The position numbers and the translations under genes were made by a program. This document shows positions 8,501-16,802 of a stretch of DNA of 64,000 nt, in pieces; the stretch's first letter is position 1; the number at the start of each line of letters is the position of its first letter. A model generated the notes under the pieces. That model ran no database searches. It had not been told where the DNA came from and saw only the letters and a list, made by a program, of their open reading frames with translations. Source of the stretch: M55B112 sp040903745 (GTDB lineage: Bacteria > Bacteroidota > Bacteroidia > Bacteroidales > GCA-2748055); contig JBBDUV010000072.1 in NCBI GenBank assembly GCA_040903745.1, positions 46,292-110,291 of the forward strand, written 5' to 3'.

Positions 8501-8890
8501 CGGATGCGCCTTTACCGCGAACTGGATAACAGCACCACCCCCGAAGAGCTGGAAAATTTCAGAATTATGCTTGCTGACCGGTTCGGTCCGGTACCCGGTC
8601 AGACAGAAGAGTTGTTAAAAGCAGTTCACCTGCGGCGACTGGCCAAACAAACAGGTGTTGAAAAGATTATCTTGAAAAACCGGACGCTGATAGCGTACTT
8701 TGCAAGTAATCCGGATTCGCTGTTCTACCGGTCGGATGCTTTCGTGAGAATCATCGGTAATATTCAGCGAAACCAAAAACAGTTCAAGATGAGGCAGGAT
8801 AAGGACCGTTTAAGTCTGCGAGTGAACAACATAGATAGCATCGGGAAAACAATCGGCATCCTGGAACGGCTGAACGCGACTGAAGAGTAG
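5555..8890 (+). CDS. mfd: Transcription-repair coupling factor Mfd
   Basis: A 1111-residue superfamily 2 DNA translocase that removes RNA polymerase stalled at lesions and recruits UvrA. Order: UvrB-like N-terminal modules; the RNA-polymerase interaction domain around SGLHPGDYVVHVDHGIGMFGG (about residues 422-442); the translocase with Walker A GDVGFGKTEVA (near residue 576), DEEQKFGV (motif II), TATPIPRTLQ (motif III) and ESGLDIPNTNTIIIN plus QLRGRVGRS (motifs V-VI); and the C-terminal TRCF domain with LFPESYISSVTERMRLYREL. The start at ATG 5555 (MFQNPYIHHPYTPEIVQ) is chosen over 5495 because a -7 box lies between them. Visibly GC-rich until near 8530. coaX follows on the same strand after a repeat array. 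Confidence 0.96.
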   Translation: MFQNPYIHHPYTPEIVQALQERRSNVYHLKGLTGSSKAALFQSVVTTMKGNHLILFHDKEEAAYFYTDLVNLEGTPNRTLFFPSSYKRSVQYRQTDEANIITRTQTLKRLSEQRAASFIISYADAMLERVITRAELGRNTLEIKTGEQLSMDFLHEVLETYQFQLVDFVYEPGQYAIRGGLTDIFSFSSSRPCRIDFFGDEVDTIRFFDVESQRSDEQIKKVSIIPNIQWEKELGEKRVSFLEFIPSNTTVWLDDLELIVHQMTEIYDRADAGGKDDLPLPKEELLTSGANIYKQLEEFSRVEFTRPVLTPAAGSWQFSTAPQPPFNKDFDLLAKVLEENSAAGINNFILFDSAKQLERIRSIFDEINPELTYKEGTPTLHEGFTDHDLQLAIYTDHQIFDRYHKFKLHDRFTRKEALSVKELSGLHPGDYVVHVDHGIGMFGGLERIDINGRKQETVRLVYKDNDVLYVNIHSLHKISKYKGKEGQAPRVYKLGTGAWQKLKQKTKSKVKDIAGELIALYAKRREQKGFAFSPDTYMQTELEASFIYEDTPDQLKATNDTKSGMEAEFPMDRLVCGDVGFGKTEVAIRAAFKAVTDGKQVAVLVPTTVLAFQHYNTFSSRLKEFPCTVDYISRFRTAAEQTKIRRQLQEGSLDIVIGTHKLVSQQIKFNDLGLLIIDEEQKFGVSVKEKLKQIKLNVDTLTLTATPIPRTLQFSLMGARDLSIINTPPPNRHPIITELHPFNEDLIREAIDYEVSRGGQVFIIHNRVQNIGEVKEMVDKLVPDVRTVVAHGQMDGKELEKVMLGFMVGDYDVLIATSIIESGLDIPNTNTIIINNAHHFGLSDLHQLRGRVGRSNKKAFCYLFAPHITLLTQEARRRLRAIEEHSGLGSGMSIAMQDLDIRGAGNLLGAEQSGFIADIGFETYHKILNEAVQELKEGVFSDLFEQEKQEATDGSSTFTGECHIDTDLELLFPESYISSVTERMRLYRELDNSTTPEELENFRIMLADRFGPVPGQTEELLKAVHLRRLAKQTGVEKIILKNRTLIAYFASNPDSLFYRSDAFVRIIGNIQRNQKQFKMRQDKDRLSLRVNNIDSIGKTIGILERLNATEE

Positions 8891-8936
8891 TGGGCACTGG
8901 TGATAGGATGTAAGGAGGATCATTCAGTAGAGAGTG

Positions 8937-9050
8937 GGTGCAAAGGAAAGCAAGAGGATGCAGAGGAAGTTAAGAGGATGCAGAGGAAAGTGAGTGCCTG
9001 CAAAGGAAGAGGAGCGAATGCAGAGAACAATGAACTACTGCAAAGAGCGT
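8937..9050 (+). repeat. Degenerate tandem repeat, exact 20-bp period
   Basis: The core TGCARAG occurs at 8939, 8959, 8979, 8999, 9019 and 9039, exactly 20 bp apart, in purine-rich units close to RTGCARAGGAARNNARGAG. Two further, slipped copies follow near 9056 and 9078. The array fills most of the 239 bp between mfd and coaX. The period is not a multiple of three and no gene reads through it. Confidence 0.75.
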
Positions 9051-9129
9051 TGATCTGCCAAAAGAAGCAGTAAACGGAAGCAAAAGAATGGGAAACGGAG
9101 TTGAATAACGGACGCAAAATGCATAAAGT

Positions 9130-9876
9130 ATGAACCTGGTAATTGACCTGGGTAACACCTACAGCAAGATCGCAGTATGCGACGGAACGGAGATCATCGA
9201 AAGTGTGAGCTCCGAGAAGGTCTCCAACAAGGAGATCGCATACTTCATCTCGGCGTACCCCGACCTGAAGGGTGCGATCATCTCAAGCGTGGTCAACCAC
9301 TCCCGGGAGCTGATTGACTACCTGGATGCTTCCTTTGACACGTTTCTTGAACTGACCAACACCACTCCGTTGCCGCTCGTGAATCTATATAAGACTCCCG
9401 AAACACTTGGTTATGATAGAATTGCTGCTGTATCCGGTGCACACACTATTTTCCCGGAAAAGAACGTTTTAGTGATAGATGCGGGAACAGCAATTACATT
9501 TGATATGGTAACGGCAGCAGGGGAATACATCGGGGGCAACATCTCTCCCGGGTTAAGTATGCGTTTCAGGGCGCTGCATAAGTTCACAAGCAGGTTGCCA
9601 CTGTTGACATCGGAAAACAGCGCCATAAAACTGATTGGTAAAAGCACCCGTGAAGCAATTATCTCTGGTGTTGTAAATGGATTGGATTATGAAATAAAAG
9701 GCTATATATCAGCTATTTCAAAAGAATACAAAAACCTTCAGGTAATATTAACCGGGGGGGATGCAAATTCTTTTGATAAAAGGGCAAAAAATAGCATCTT
9801 TGTGGTCGCGCATCTGAACCTTATAGGATTAAACAGAATTTTAGACTACAATGCACATAACGAAAAAAAGAATTAG
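9130..9876 (+). CDS. coaX: Type III pantothenate kinase
   Basis: A 248-residue ASKHA-fold kinase that phosphorylates pantothenate in the first step of coenzyme A synthesis. Signs are the phosphate-binding start MNLVIDLGNTYSKIAV (D6, G8, N9, T10), the segment YGxDR-like LGYDRIAAVSGAH, and VLVIDAGTAITFDMV with GEYIGGNISPG, all typical of CoaX; late in the protein VILTGGDANSF is the adenosine-side motif. Length is normal. It is the first gene of an envelope operon and overlaps the next gene by 26 bp. The first 250 bp are GC-rich and the rest clearly AT-richer, with the change near 9385. Confidence 0.93.
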   Translation: MNLVIDLGNTYSKIAVCDGTEIIESVSSEKVSNKEIAYFISAYPDLKGAIISSVVNHSRELIDYLDASFDTFLELTNTTPLPLVNLYKTPETLGYDRIAAVSGAHTIFPEKNVLVIDAGTAITFDMVTAAGEYIGGNISPGLSMRFRALHKFTSRLPLLTSENSAIKLIGKSTREAIISGVVNGLDYEIKGYISAISKEYKNLQVILTGGDANSFDKRAKNSIFVVAHLNLIGLNRILDYNAHNEKKN

Positions 9877-11167
9877 CATTCTGGCTGCGCTCTTAGCGAC
9901 ATTCGCTACCACCACTATTTCACAGGTCAACACCTATTCTCCATACACAAGGTTCGGATTGGGCGATCTTACACAGGAGGGCTTCGGTCAGAATACAGCC
10001 ATGGGGGGTACCGGTATCGCCATGCGCGACGAGAACAAGCTTAACTACCTCAATCCGGCTGCTTATACCGCCAGGGATAGCATGTCGGTACTACTCGATT
10101 TCGGATTGAATGGATACAAGAATAGCTACAAGACCAATGAGCGTACCAGCGAATGGTACAACGCGAATTTTCATCACATCGCCCTATCTGTTCCCATCGG
10201 AAAACATTTTGCAATGGGCACCGGTATTGTTCCGTATAGCTCCGTTGGGTATAATATCAAACAGGAATACAATGATCTTGGGACAGGCGATGCCATCGAT
10301 TACTACTTCAAGGGCAACGGTGGTATACTGAAATATTTCCTCGGCCTGTCTGGCGAGATGTTTAACAGGATCTCTGTTGGAGTGAATATGAATTACCTTC
10401 ATGGTGATATTACGCGCCAGAGACAGATTACCTTTCCTAAAAACAGGGGCTTTGCAGAGACCCATGCACTGGAGGAGATCGTTATCGGTCACACCTATTT
10501 TGGTTTCGGTCTGCAGTACAAAGAAATTTTCGGTGAAAAATTCTTCTTTACAGTGGGAGGCACCTACGATATGGAGACAAAACTGAATTCGGCTTTCACC
10601 TCAACGGTTACCAACGTGTTCCCCGGAACAAGTTTCGCTTTGAATGATTCAGTGGTCGTTAGACCGGATGTGGATCTCATCAATGATCAGCCCGACAAAC
10701 CCGTTACCCTGCCAGTGAAGATCGGTGTGGGAGTTGCATTCGGGATTCCTGGAAAACTGACAGTTACAGGAGATTATATACAGCAGGACTGGACATCGGT
10801 GGACAACTCCTCCCTTTTGCCACAAGAAGGATCATATTACCTGACGGCAGCAACTTCTCTCCGGGCAGGGATTGAATATACGCCCGATTTCAATGCGTTC
10901 AGGGGATACTATAACCTGATGAGTTACAGGCTTGGAGGGTTCATGAATGAATCGTATGTGAAGATAGGCGATTACCAGTTGGACGATTATGGCATAACTT
11001 TTGGAGTAGGATTGCCAATGGGTAGAACCAAATCGTCCTTAAACATTGCATTTACCTATGGATCAAGAGGTACACTGGAATACAATTTAATAAAGGAAAA
11101 TTATGGTATTTTGACATTTAATGTAACTTTGCACGATCTCTGGTTCTTCAAGAGAAAATTTGAATAA
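9851..11167 (+). CDS. Outer-membrane beta-barrel protein
   Basis: A 438-residue protein with a signal peptide (MHITKKRISILAALLATFA, cleavage probably after TTTISQ or nearby) and a body of alternating amphipathic strands. The N-terminal segment NTYSPYTRFGLGDLTQEGF, then NTAMGGTGIAMRD and LNYLNPAAYTARD, is the usual opening of Bacteroidetes FadL/OmpP1-like barrel proteins, and the final residues NLIKENYGILTFNVTLHDLWF, ending near Phe, fit a closing barrel strand. The start overlaps coaX by 26 bp in another frame. Together with the TPR, LptC and PpiD neighbours it suggests a role in outer-membrane biogenesis or transport, but the substrate is unknown. Confidence 0.8.
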   Translation: MHITKKRISILAALLATFATTTISQVNTYSPYTRFGLGDLTQEGFGQNTAMGGTGIAMRDENKLNYLNPAAYTARDSMSVLLDFGLNGYKNSYKTNERTSEWYNANFHHIALSVPIGKHFAMGTGIVPYSSVGYNIKQEYNDLGTGDAIDYYFKGNGGILKYFLGLSGEMFNRISVGVNMNYLHGDITRQRQITFPKNRGFAETHALEEIVIGHTYFGFGLQYKEIFGEKFFFTVGGTYDMETKLNSAFTSTVTNVFPGTSFALNDSVVVRPDVDLINDQPDKPVTLPVKIGVGVAFGIPGKLTVTGDYIQQDWTSVDNSSLLPQEGSYYLTAATSLRAGIEYTPDFNAFRGYYNLMSYRLGGFMNESYVKIGDYQLDDYGITFGVGLPMGRTKSSLNIAFTYGSRGTLEYNLIKENYGILTFNVTLHDLWFFKRKFE

Positions 11168-11191
11168 TGTCTGTTTTGGAAAAAATGTACG

Positions 11192-12535
11192 ATGAAAACT
11201 TTAACAATTAGATCTATAACAATAGCTACCCTGACGTTTTTAATGTTGTTACCGGCAGTTGCTCAGACCGGGGCTTCGGAGGGTTCTAAATACGGCCAGG
11301 GGCAGGATAGTATCAACTGTCTGATGAACCTCTCTTTGTACAGGGAGTTTTTCAAGCACAACAACTACAAGGACGCGATTAAAGCCTGGAGAAAGGTATT
11401 CAACGAGTGCCCGGCCTCCAGCCAGAATATGTACATCGACGGTGTCCAGATGTTTAAGAAATTTATATCGGGTGAGAATAATCCGGATGTTGTCGAAGCC
11501 TATATTGATACCATTTTGCTGATCTACGACAAAAGGATAGCGTATTTCAATGATGAGGCCAATGTGATTGGGCGGAAGGCCACTGACTTGCTTCGGTACC
11601 GGAAAGACAAGCTGGAATCCATTGAAGAGGCTTACGGTTATCTGGCCAAAAGTATTGAGCTGGACCCGGATGGTGCAAGGGATGCGATCGTTATTCTCTA
11701 CATGAACACAAGTGTTTCTCTGCATAAAGCAGACAGGCTTTCACAGAACCAGACGATCAGTGACTATTTTATCGCCAGTGAGGTCATCGATAACAACCTG
11801 AAAAAAAATCCGAATAACAGGCGTTTTCAGCGAGCGAAGGAGAATGTAGATGATTTTATATTGGGTGAAGGAATATTGACATGCGAAGCACTGAACCAAT
11901 ACTATGAACCAAGGTTCGAAGAGAATAAGGATGATGAAGCTTTCCTGAATAAGATGATCGATTTCTATTACAACAGCGGTTGTGACAGATCGGATATGTA
12001 TGTCAAAGCATCCGAGCAGCTGTATCTGATCCAGCCCGACCATGAATCGGCCTACAAACTGGCCCGCCTGCTTGTCGCAAGAGAGGATTATGAAAAAGCG
12101 TCTCAGTATTACCTGGAAGCCATCAGCGGTGAAGGAAGCGCCGAGCAGACAGGAAGGTACTATTATGAATTGGCTCAGGTCACAAGGGTAGAGCAAGAAA
12201 CCTGCAAGGCCATTGAATATGCCCGTGAAGCTGTTAAAAAAGCTCCGAACCTGGGCGACGCCTATATACTCCTGGGAGATTTATATATAGAGAGCCGGGA
12301 AAACCTGGGCGATGCGTTTGAGAGAAGAACAGCGTTCTGGGCTGCTGCTGACAAATACATCAAGGCTAAAAATATGGACCCCACCACTGCTGATGCTGCC
12401 GATAAAAGGTTAAGCGATTATGTTTCGCAATTTCCTGACAGTGAAGAGAGTTTCTTCAGGACACTGAACGATGGAGATGCCTACCATGTAAAGGGATGTA
12501 TCAATGAATATACTACGGTCCGTTCGAGGAAATAA
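11192..12535 (+). CDS. Exported TPR-repeat protein
   Basis: A 447-residue protein with a signal peptide (hydrophobic residues about 8-24, MKTLTIRSITIATLTFLMLL, cleavage near AVAQTG). The C-terminal half has tetratricopeptide repeats: SAYKLARLLVAREDYEKASQ, then QTGRYYYELAQVTRVEQETC, then APNLGDAYILLGDLYIES. Such repeats form a protein-binding superhelix, here in the periplasm. It follows the beta-barrel gene by 24 bp and precedes lptC by 3 bp, so the three are surely one operon. This arrangement is common in Bacteroidales. Partner unknown. Confidence 0.82.
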   Translation: MKTLTIRSITIATLTFLMLLPAVAQTGASEGSKYGQGQDSINCLMNLSLYREFFKHNNYKDAIKAWRKVFNECPASSQNMYIDGVQMFKKFISGENNPDVVEAYIDTILLIYDKRIAYFNDEANVIGRKATDLLRYRKDKLESIEEAYGYLAKSIELDPDGARDAIVILYMNTSVSLHKADRLSQNQTISDYFIASEVIDNNLKKNPNNRRFQRAKENVDDFILGEGILTCEALNQYYEPRFEENKDDEAFLNKMIDFYYNSGCDRSDMYVKASEQLYLIQPDHESAYKLARLLVAREDYEKASQYYLEAISGEGSAEQTGRYYYELAQVTRVEQETCKAIEYAREAVKKAPNLGDAYILLGDLYIESRENLGDAFERRTAFWAAADKYIKAKNMDPTTADAADKRLSDYVSQFPDSEESFFRTLNDGDAYHVKGCINEYTTVRSRK

Positions 12536-12538
12536 ACA

Positions 12539-13099
12539 ATGACCGGAATCATCCACAGAGCAACTTCCTTTATCCTGTCGGTAATGATCCTGGCGGCGTG
12601 TGAGAATGATATTGAAAAGATCAACCTGCTCAATACCTCAGGAGAGTATCCCAATATTGTTGGTGAAGACATCGAAATGATATACAGCGACTCTGCCAGG
12701 GTAAAGGTTCAGATGTTTGCCAAATCGCTGAAGCAGTTCAATAATGCTGAGAAGCCATACAGTGAATTTCCTGAAGGGATAAAAGTATATGTTTTCGATG
12801 AGCAGATGGAAATAGAATCGGTGATCCAGGCAAATTACGCCATCTATTATAACGATGAAAAACAGTGGCATGCAACCGGGAACGTTATTGCAGAGAATTT
12901 TAAATCGGGCGAAAGGCTCGACACCGAAGAGCTCTTCTGGGATGAAGAGAAAGAGGAGATATACTCTAACTCTTACACACGCATTGTGAATGAAGACGGC
13001 ACCTTTTATGGTCAGAACGGTTTTAAATCCAACCAGTCCTTCACCAACTACACACTGATAGGTTCAAAAGGTGTCGTAAATATAAAAGACGATGAATAA
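12539..13099 (+). CDS. lptC: LPS export protein LptC
   Basis: A 186-residue LptC-family protein, the inner-membrane-anchored bridge component that passes lipopolysaccharide from LptBFG to the periplasmic LptA. The N-terminus has one hydrophobic segment ending in ILAACE, so it may be a lipoprotein in this phylum rather than a plain membrane anchor. The beta-jellyroll repeats are visible as GIKVYVFDEQMEIESVIQA, HATGNVIAENFKSGERLDTE and EEIYSNSYTRIVNEDGTFYG, with the conserved W-x-x-x-x-x-x-I-Y-S and GxGF-like GQNGFKSNQSF. It sits 3 bp after the TPR gene and overlaps the next by 8 bp. Confidence 0.85.
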   Translation: MTGIIHRATSFILSVMILAACENDIEKINLLNTSGEYPNIVGEDIEMIYSDSARVKVQMFAKSLKQFNNAEKPYSEFPEGIKVYVFDEQMEIESVIQANYAIYYNDEKQWHATGNVIAENFKSGERLDTEELFWDEEKEEIYSNSYTRIVNEDGTFYGQNGFKSNQSFTNYTLIGSKGVVNIKDDE

Positions 13100-13274
13100 G
13101 GCCGGATCTATACTGGAAATAATTTGGTTCGTCATGGGCGGACTGCTTCTTTTTATTGGTATCGATGTAACGATCGATAGTGGTATAGGAGAAGGCTGGT
13201 ATTACCTCCTGTTCGCCCTGCTGGCATTTCTGATGTATTATCGCAGAAGGAGAATACGTATCGCAAGCAGATAA
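13092..13274 (+). CDS. Small two-helix membrane protein
   Basis: A 60-residue protein with two membrane segments (about residues 9-25 and 33-48) and a strongly basic tail RRRRIRIASR that should face the cytosol. It overlaps lptC by 8 bp and ends 1 bp before the CNNM gene, so it is translated within the operon. I do not recognise a named family; similar short proteins occur at this place in related genomes. Confidence 0.65.
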   Translation: MNKAGSILEIIWFVMGGLLLFIGIDVTIDSGIGEGWYYLLFALLAFLMYYRRRRIRIASR

Positions 13275-13275
13275 G

Positions 13276-14538
13276 ATGCCCTATCTATCCATCATACTGA
13301 TTGCACTGCTCTTCTCTGCATTCTTTACAGGGATGGAGATCGCCTTTCTCACCTCCAATAAACTCAAATTGGAGATCGACAAGAAGCACAACCTGTTTGC
13401 CTCCAGGATCATCTCAATATTTACAAAAAATCCTGCTGGCTATATTGCCACCATGCTGGTGGGCAATACCATTGCACTGGTGATGTTTGGTATTGCTTTC
13501 ATCGGACTGACACAGAAACCTTTGGCAGACACCCTTCAGACGGAATCCATTCCGCTGATAATCCTGGTACAGATAATCCTCTCAGCAATGATTATACTGC
13601 TCGCTGCAGAATTTCTCCCAAAAACAATCTTCAGGATCAACCCCAACGGCGCATTGCGGATCTTTTCCATCCCCGTTCTGATTTTCTATATCATTCTCTA
13701 CCCGGTCTCTATCCTGTCGATCGGTTTGTCCAATTTCACAATGCGTTACATACTGAAGGTAAAAATGCAGGGAAACATCGGTCAGACAGTATTCGGAAAA
13801 ATTGACCTGAGTCACCTGGTAACAGAAAGCAGCCATGAACATTACCAGGACGAGCCCGAAACACAGGATCTGAAGATCTTTAAAAATGCCCTTGAACTTT
13901 CAGGCCTGAAGGTACGCGACTGCATGATCCCCAGGACAGAGATCATCGCCCTGGATATTGAAAGCGATGTGCCGCAGCTGGTCGACACATTTGCAGAGAC
14001 GGGGCTCAGCAGAATAGTCATTTACAGGGACAACATCGACAACGTGATCGGATATGTAAATTCAAAGGATATGTTTCACCAGCCGGATCACATCGGTAAT
14101 TATCTAAAAACATTGCCAGTGGTTCCTGAGACCCTACCCGTGAACAGAATACTGAAATCTTTCATCAAGGACCGGAAAGGGATTGCGGTCGTACTGGATG
14201 AATTCGGAGGAACATCGGGCCTGATCACCACTGAAGATGTGATCGAGGAGATCTTTGGAGAGATACAGGATGAACATGATACCGCGGAACTGGAAATGGA
14301 GAAAACAGGCGAGAACAGCTACCGGTTATCGGGAAGACTTGAGATCAGCTATCTGAACAGCACTTTTCAACTCGGAATTCCGGAATCGGAAGAATACGAT
14401 ACCCTGGCAGGATTTATCATTTACCACCTTAAAAATATTCCGGGTCAGGACGAAACCATTCAGATCGACCGGTTCACGATGAAGATCCTTCGCGTAGGCA
14501 CCAACCGCGTGGAACTGGTTGAATTAACCGTGGAGTAG
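13276..14538 (+). CDS. CNNM/CorC-type CBS-domain membrane protein (hemolysin-related)
   Basis: A 420-residue protein of the HlyC/CorC or CNNM family, linked to magnesium or cobalt export. The N-terminal DUF21 membrane domain has about four hydrophobic segments with the signature FFTGMEIAFLTSNKLKLE and AGYIATMLVGNTIALVMFG. Then come two CBS domains (VRDCMIPRTEIIALDIE and GIAVVLDEFGGTSGLITTED, with VIEEIFGEIQDEHD) and a CorC_HlyC C-terminal domain (YRLSGRLEISYLN, YDTLAGFIIYHL). Length is normal. GldE of gliding bacteria belongs to the same group, but the name is not given because no gliding context is seen. Confidence 0.88.
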   Translation: MPYLSIILIALLFSAFFTGMEIAFLTSNKLKLEIDKKHNLFASRIISIFTKNPAGYIATMLVGNTIALVMFGIAFIGLTQKPLADTLQTESIPLIILVQIILSAMIILLAAEFLPKTIFRINPNGALRIFSIPVLIFYIILYPVSILSIGLSNFTMRYILKVKMQGNIGQTVFGKIDLSHLVTESSHEHYQDEPETQDLKIFKNALELSGLKVRDCMIPRTEIIALDIESDVPQLVDTFAETGLSRIVIYRDNIDNVIGYVNSKDMFHQPDHIGNYLKTLPVVPETLPVNRILKSFIKDRKGIAVVLDEFGGTSGLITTEDVIEEIFGEIQDEHDTAELEMEKTGENSYRLSGRLEISYLNSTFQLGIPESEEYDTLAGFIIYHLKNIPGQDETIQIDRFTMKILRVGTNRVELVELTVE

Positions 14539-14556
14539 ACACCAGGGTTTTTCTTT

Positions 14557-14585
14557 TTTGTTTCAACCTATTATTACTATATTCG
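14557..14585 (+). promoter_or_regulatory. Possible promoter of the PpiD-like gene
   Basis: TTTG at 14557-14560 and TATATTCG at 14578-14585 (one mismatch to TAnnTTTG) are 17 bp apart. This would give a leader of roughly 40 nt before the ATG at 14631. Confidence 0.4.
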
Positions 14586-14630
14586 CATGCTAAATTTTTT
14601 GACAAATACTGAAACTGAAATTTATATTGA

Positions 14631-16769
14631 ATGGCAACGCTTGAAACGATAAGAAAAAGGGCAGGATTGCTGGTAATGATCGCCATAGGACTGGCTATGT
14701 TGGGGTTTATACTGGGCGATTTTAACATCCAGCCGAACCGAACAGTCGCCGAAATTAATGGAAAAACATACGGAATTGAAGATTACCGGGCAGAGCAGGA
14801 GGTATTGCTGAATTTCTATAAAATGAATTACGGCCAGAACCTCGGCACGGAAATAGAGCGACAAGTTGAAGATGAAACCTGGCGAAAAATGGTGAGGAAT
14901 TCGGTCATGGACAAATCATACCAACAGATCGGACTGGAGGTCAGCGACGATGAACTGAGAGCCATGGTGGCTGGCGACCAGACAGCCGGACTTGGAACGG
15001 GAGGCTACGTTGCATTCAGCGAACCGCACCCCATTGTCCGCCAGATGTTCACAAATCCGGAGACCGGCGAGTTCAACAGGGCTTTTATGATGAACTATTT
15101 TAATTCGCTCGACAGGGATGAATATGCCCAGGAGAGAGAGCGTTGGCTCTTTATTGAGAATGAAATTGTCGAGGAACGGCTGAACCAGAAATACCTCACC
15201 CTGTTTGGAAAAGGACTGAGACCCTCCTCTCTGGAGGTAAGGGATTACCATTTGGAAACCGGTAAAAAAGTAGATTTCAGATTTGTAGCAGAGAATTTCT
15301 CAAGCATCGACGATGAAGAGGTAACCGTTAGCGAGGCCGAACTGAAGGCCTATTACAAGAAAAATATCGAGAACTACAGGAGTGAAGAGACAAGGAGCAT
15401 TGAATATGTTGTGTTCGACGTTGTGCCAAGCGAAGAGGATGATGCAAATGCAAGATTGTGGACCGTTCATACCAAAGAAGAATTTTCCAGAACTGAAAAA
15501 GAGAACACCATCTCTTATGTCAACGGGGTTTCGGATGAGCCGTTTGATACCAGGTATTATACTGCTTCGGAACTGAATCCTATTCTGCAGGATTCCCTCC
15601 TGGGCCTTCCTGCCGGCGAGGTTTTCGGGCCATATTTTGAAGACAATGCCTATAAACTCTCGAAGTCGCATGATACGCAAATGCGTCCGGATTCTGTCAG
15701 GGCAAGGCATATTCTGATCGGCTATTCTGTTGTTGGTAATGTGCAGCGTGCTGAAGAGATTGCTGATAGCCTGAAGACCGTTATTGATAATGGTGGAGAC
15801 TTCAATGAAATTGCAAGGGAGTTTTCTGCTGATGAGAGCAACCGCAATATCGGGGGTGATCTTGGGTGGTTTTCAGAGGGTGTAATGGAGACCCCGTTCA
15901 ACGATGCAGCTTTTGAAAATAGATCGGGTGATATTGTAAAGGCAACAACCCGGTTCGGTGTGCATCTTATAAAGATTGAAGCACAGAGCCGGCCTGTGGA
16001 AAAATACCAGATCGCAACCATTGTACACAATGTCTATGCTACCAACAAGACCGACCAGGAATTCTACAACAGGGCCGTTAAATTCAGGGGCAAAGCCACC
16101 AATGTTGAAAAATTTGAGGAGCAGGCCAGGGAATATGGAAAGAACCCCCGGATCGTTCCCGATATAACCAGGGATCAGCGTACCATCCCCGGACTTGAAA
16201 ATCCTGTGAACATCATCGGCTGGGCATACAACGCAGATGAAGGTGATATCAGCTCTATCTTCGAGGTTAATGATCAGTATATTGTGGCCGCTCTCACGCA
16301 AGTGAATAATGACGGGTATTCCGATTTTGAATCGGTAAGGACTGAGATCGAACTTGCTGTAAGAAAGCAGAAAAAGGGTGAGATGATCGCCGCCTCCATG
16401 AATGAGAACCTGAAAAATGCAGCGGATATTGAGTCTTTTGCCGCCACACAGAACCTGGAACTCATGGAAGCCAGCCAGGTACAGTTTGCCAATACCTATG
16501 TTTCAGGGATCGGACTGGAACCCTACATCGTTGGTGCAGCATTGAACCTGCCTCCTGAGACACTTGCAGGACCATATATCGGAGAGAACAGTGTTTTTGT
16601 TATCAGCGTTACCAACATTGACTTGGCTGATCCGGACGCCGATATGAAGCCTGTTGAAAACAGGCTGAATATGTCGTTGCAATCAAGAACAACCTCGGAA
16701 GCCTATGAGGCAATGGTAGATAAAGCCGATATTACAGACAACCGACTGAGAATATTTTACGGGAACTAA
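14631..16769 (+). CDS. PpiD/SurA-type periplasmic peptidyl-prolyl isomerase
   Basis: A 712-residue membrane-anchored folding factor for envelope proteins. Residues about 11-30 (AGLLVMIAIGLAMLGFILG) form the single N-terminal membrane helix, followed by a SurA/PpiD N-terminal chaperone domain. The parvulin domain lies at about residues 350-450: RARHILIGYSVVG, NGGDFNEIAREFSADESN, IGGDLGWFSEGVM and TRFGVHLIKIEA. A second parvulin-like module may follow. The length equals that of other Bacteroidetes PpiD homologues. Placed after the CNNM gene by 92 bp with its own possible promoter; convergent with ftsZ, 33 bp apart. It probably serves the outer-membrane proteins, including the one encoded upstream. 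Confidence 0.9.
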   Translation: MATLETIRKRAGLLVMIAIGLAMLGFILGDFNIQPNRTVAEINGKTYGIEDYRAEQEVLLNFYKMNYGQNLGTEIERQVEDETWRKMVRNSVMDKSYQQIGLEVSDDELRAMVAGDQTAGLGTGGYVAFSEPHPIVRQMFTNPETGEFNRAFMMNYFNSLDRDEYAQERERWLFIENEIVEERLNQKYLTLFGKGLRPSSLEVRDYHLETGKKVDFRFVAENFSSIDDEEVTVSEAELKAYYKKNIENYRSEETRSIEYVVFDVVPSEEDDANARLWTVHTKEEFSRTEKENTISYVNGVSDEPFDTRYYTASELNPILQDSLLGLPAGEVFGPYFEDNAYKLSKSHDTQMRPDSVRARHILIGYSVVGNVQRAEEIADSLKTVIDNGGDFNEIAREFSADESNRNIGGDLGWFSEGVMETPFNDAAFENRSGDIVKATTRFGVHLIKIEAQSRPVEKYQIATIVHNVYATNKTDQEFYNRAVKFRGKATNVEKFEEQAREYGKNPRIVPDITRDQRTIPGLENPVNIIGWAYNADEGDISSIFEVNDQYIVAALTQVNNDGYSDFESVRTEIELAVRKQKKGEMIAASMNENLKNAADIESFAATQNLELMEASQVQFANTYVSGIGLEPYIVGAALNLPPETLAGPYIGENSVFVISVTNIDLADPDADMKPVENRLNMSLQSRTTSEAYEAMVDKADITDNRLRIFYGN

Positions 16770-16802
16770 CCTACCACTACACCCCCTGTTGGTTGTTGCA
16801 CA

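Noticed and set aside
8920..9117. 65-codon frame antisense to the 20-bp repeat
   Set aside because: Product of the purine-rich repeat; period 20 changes frame every unit, so no true repeat protein.
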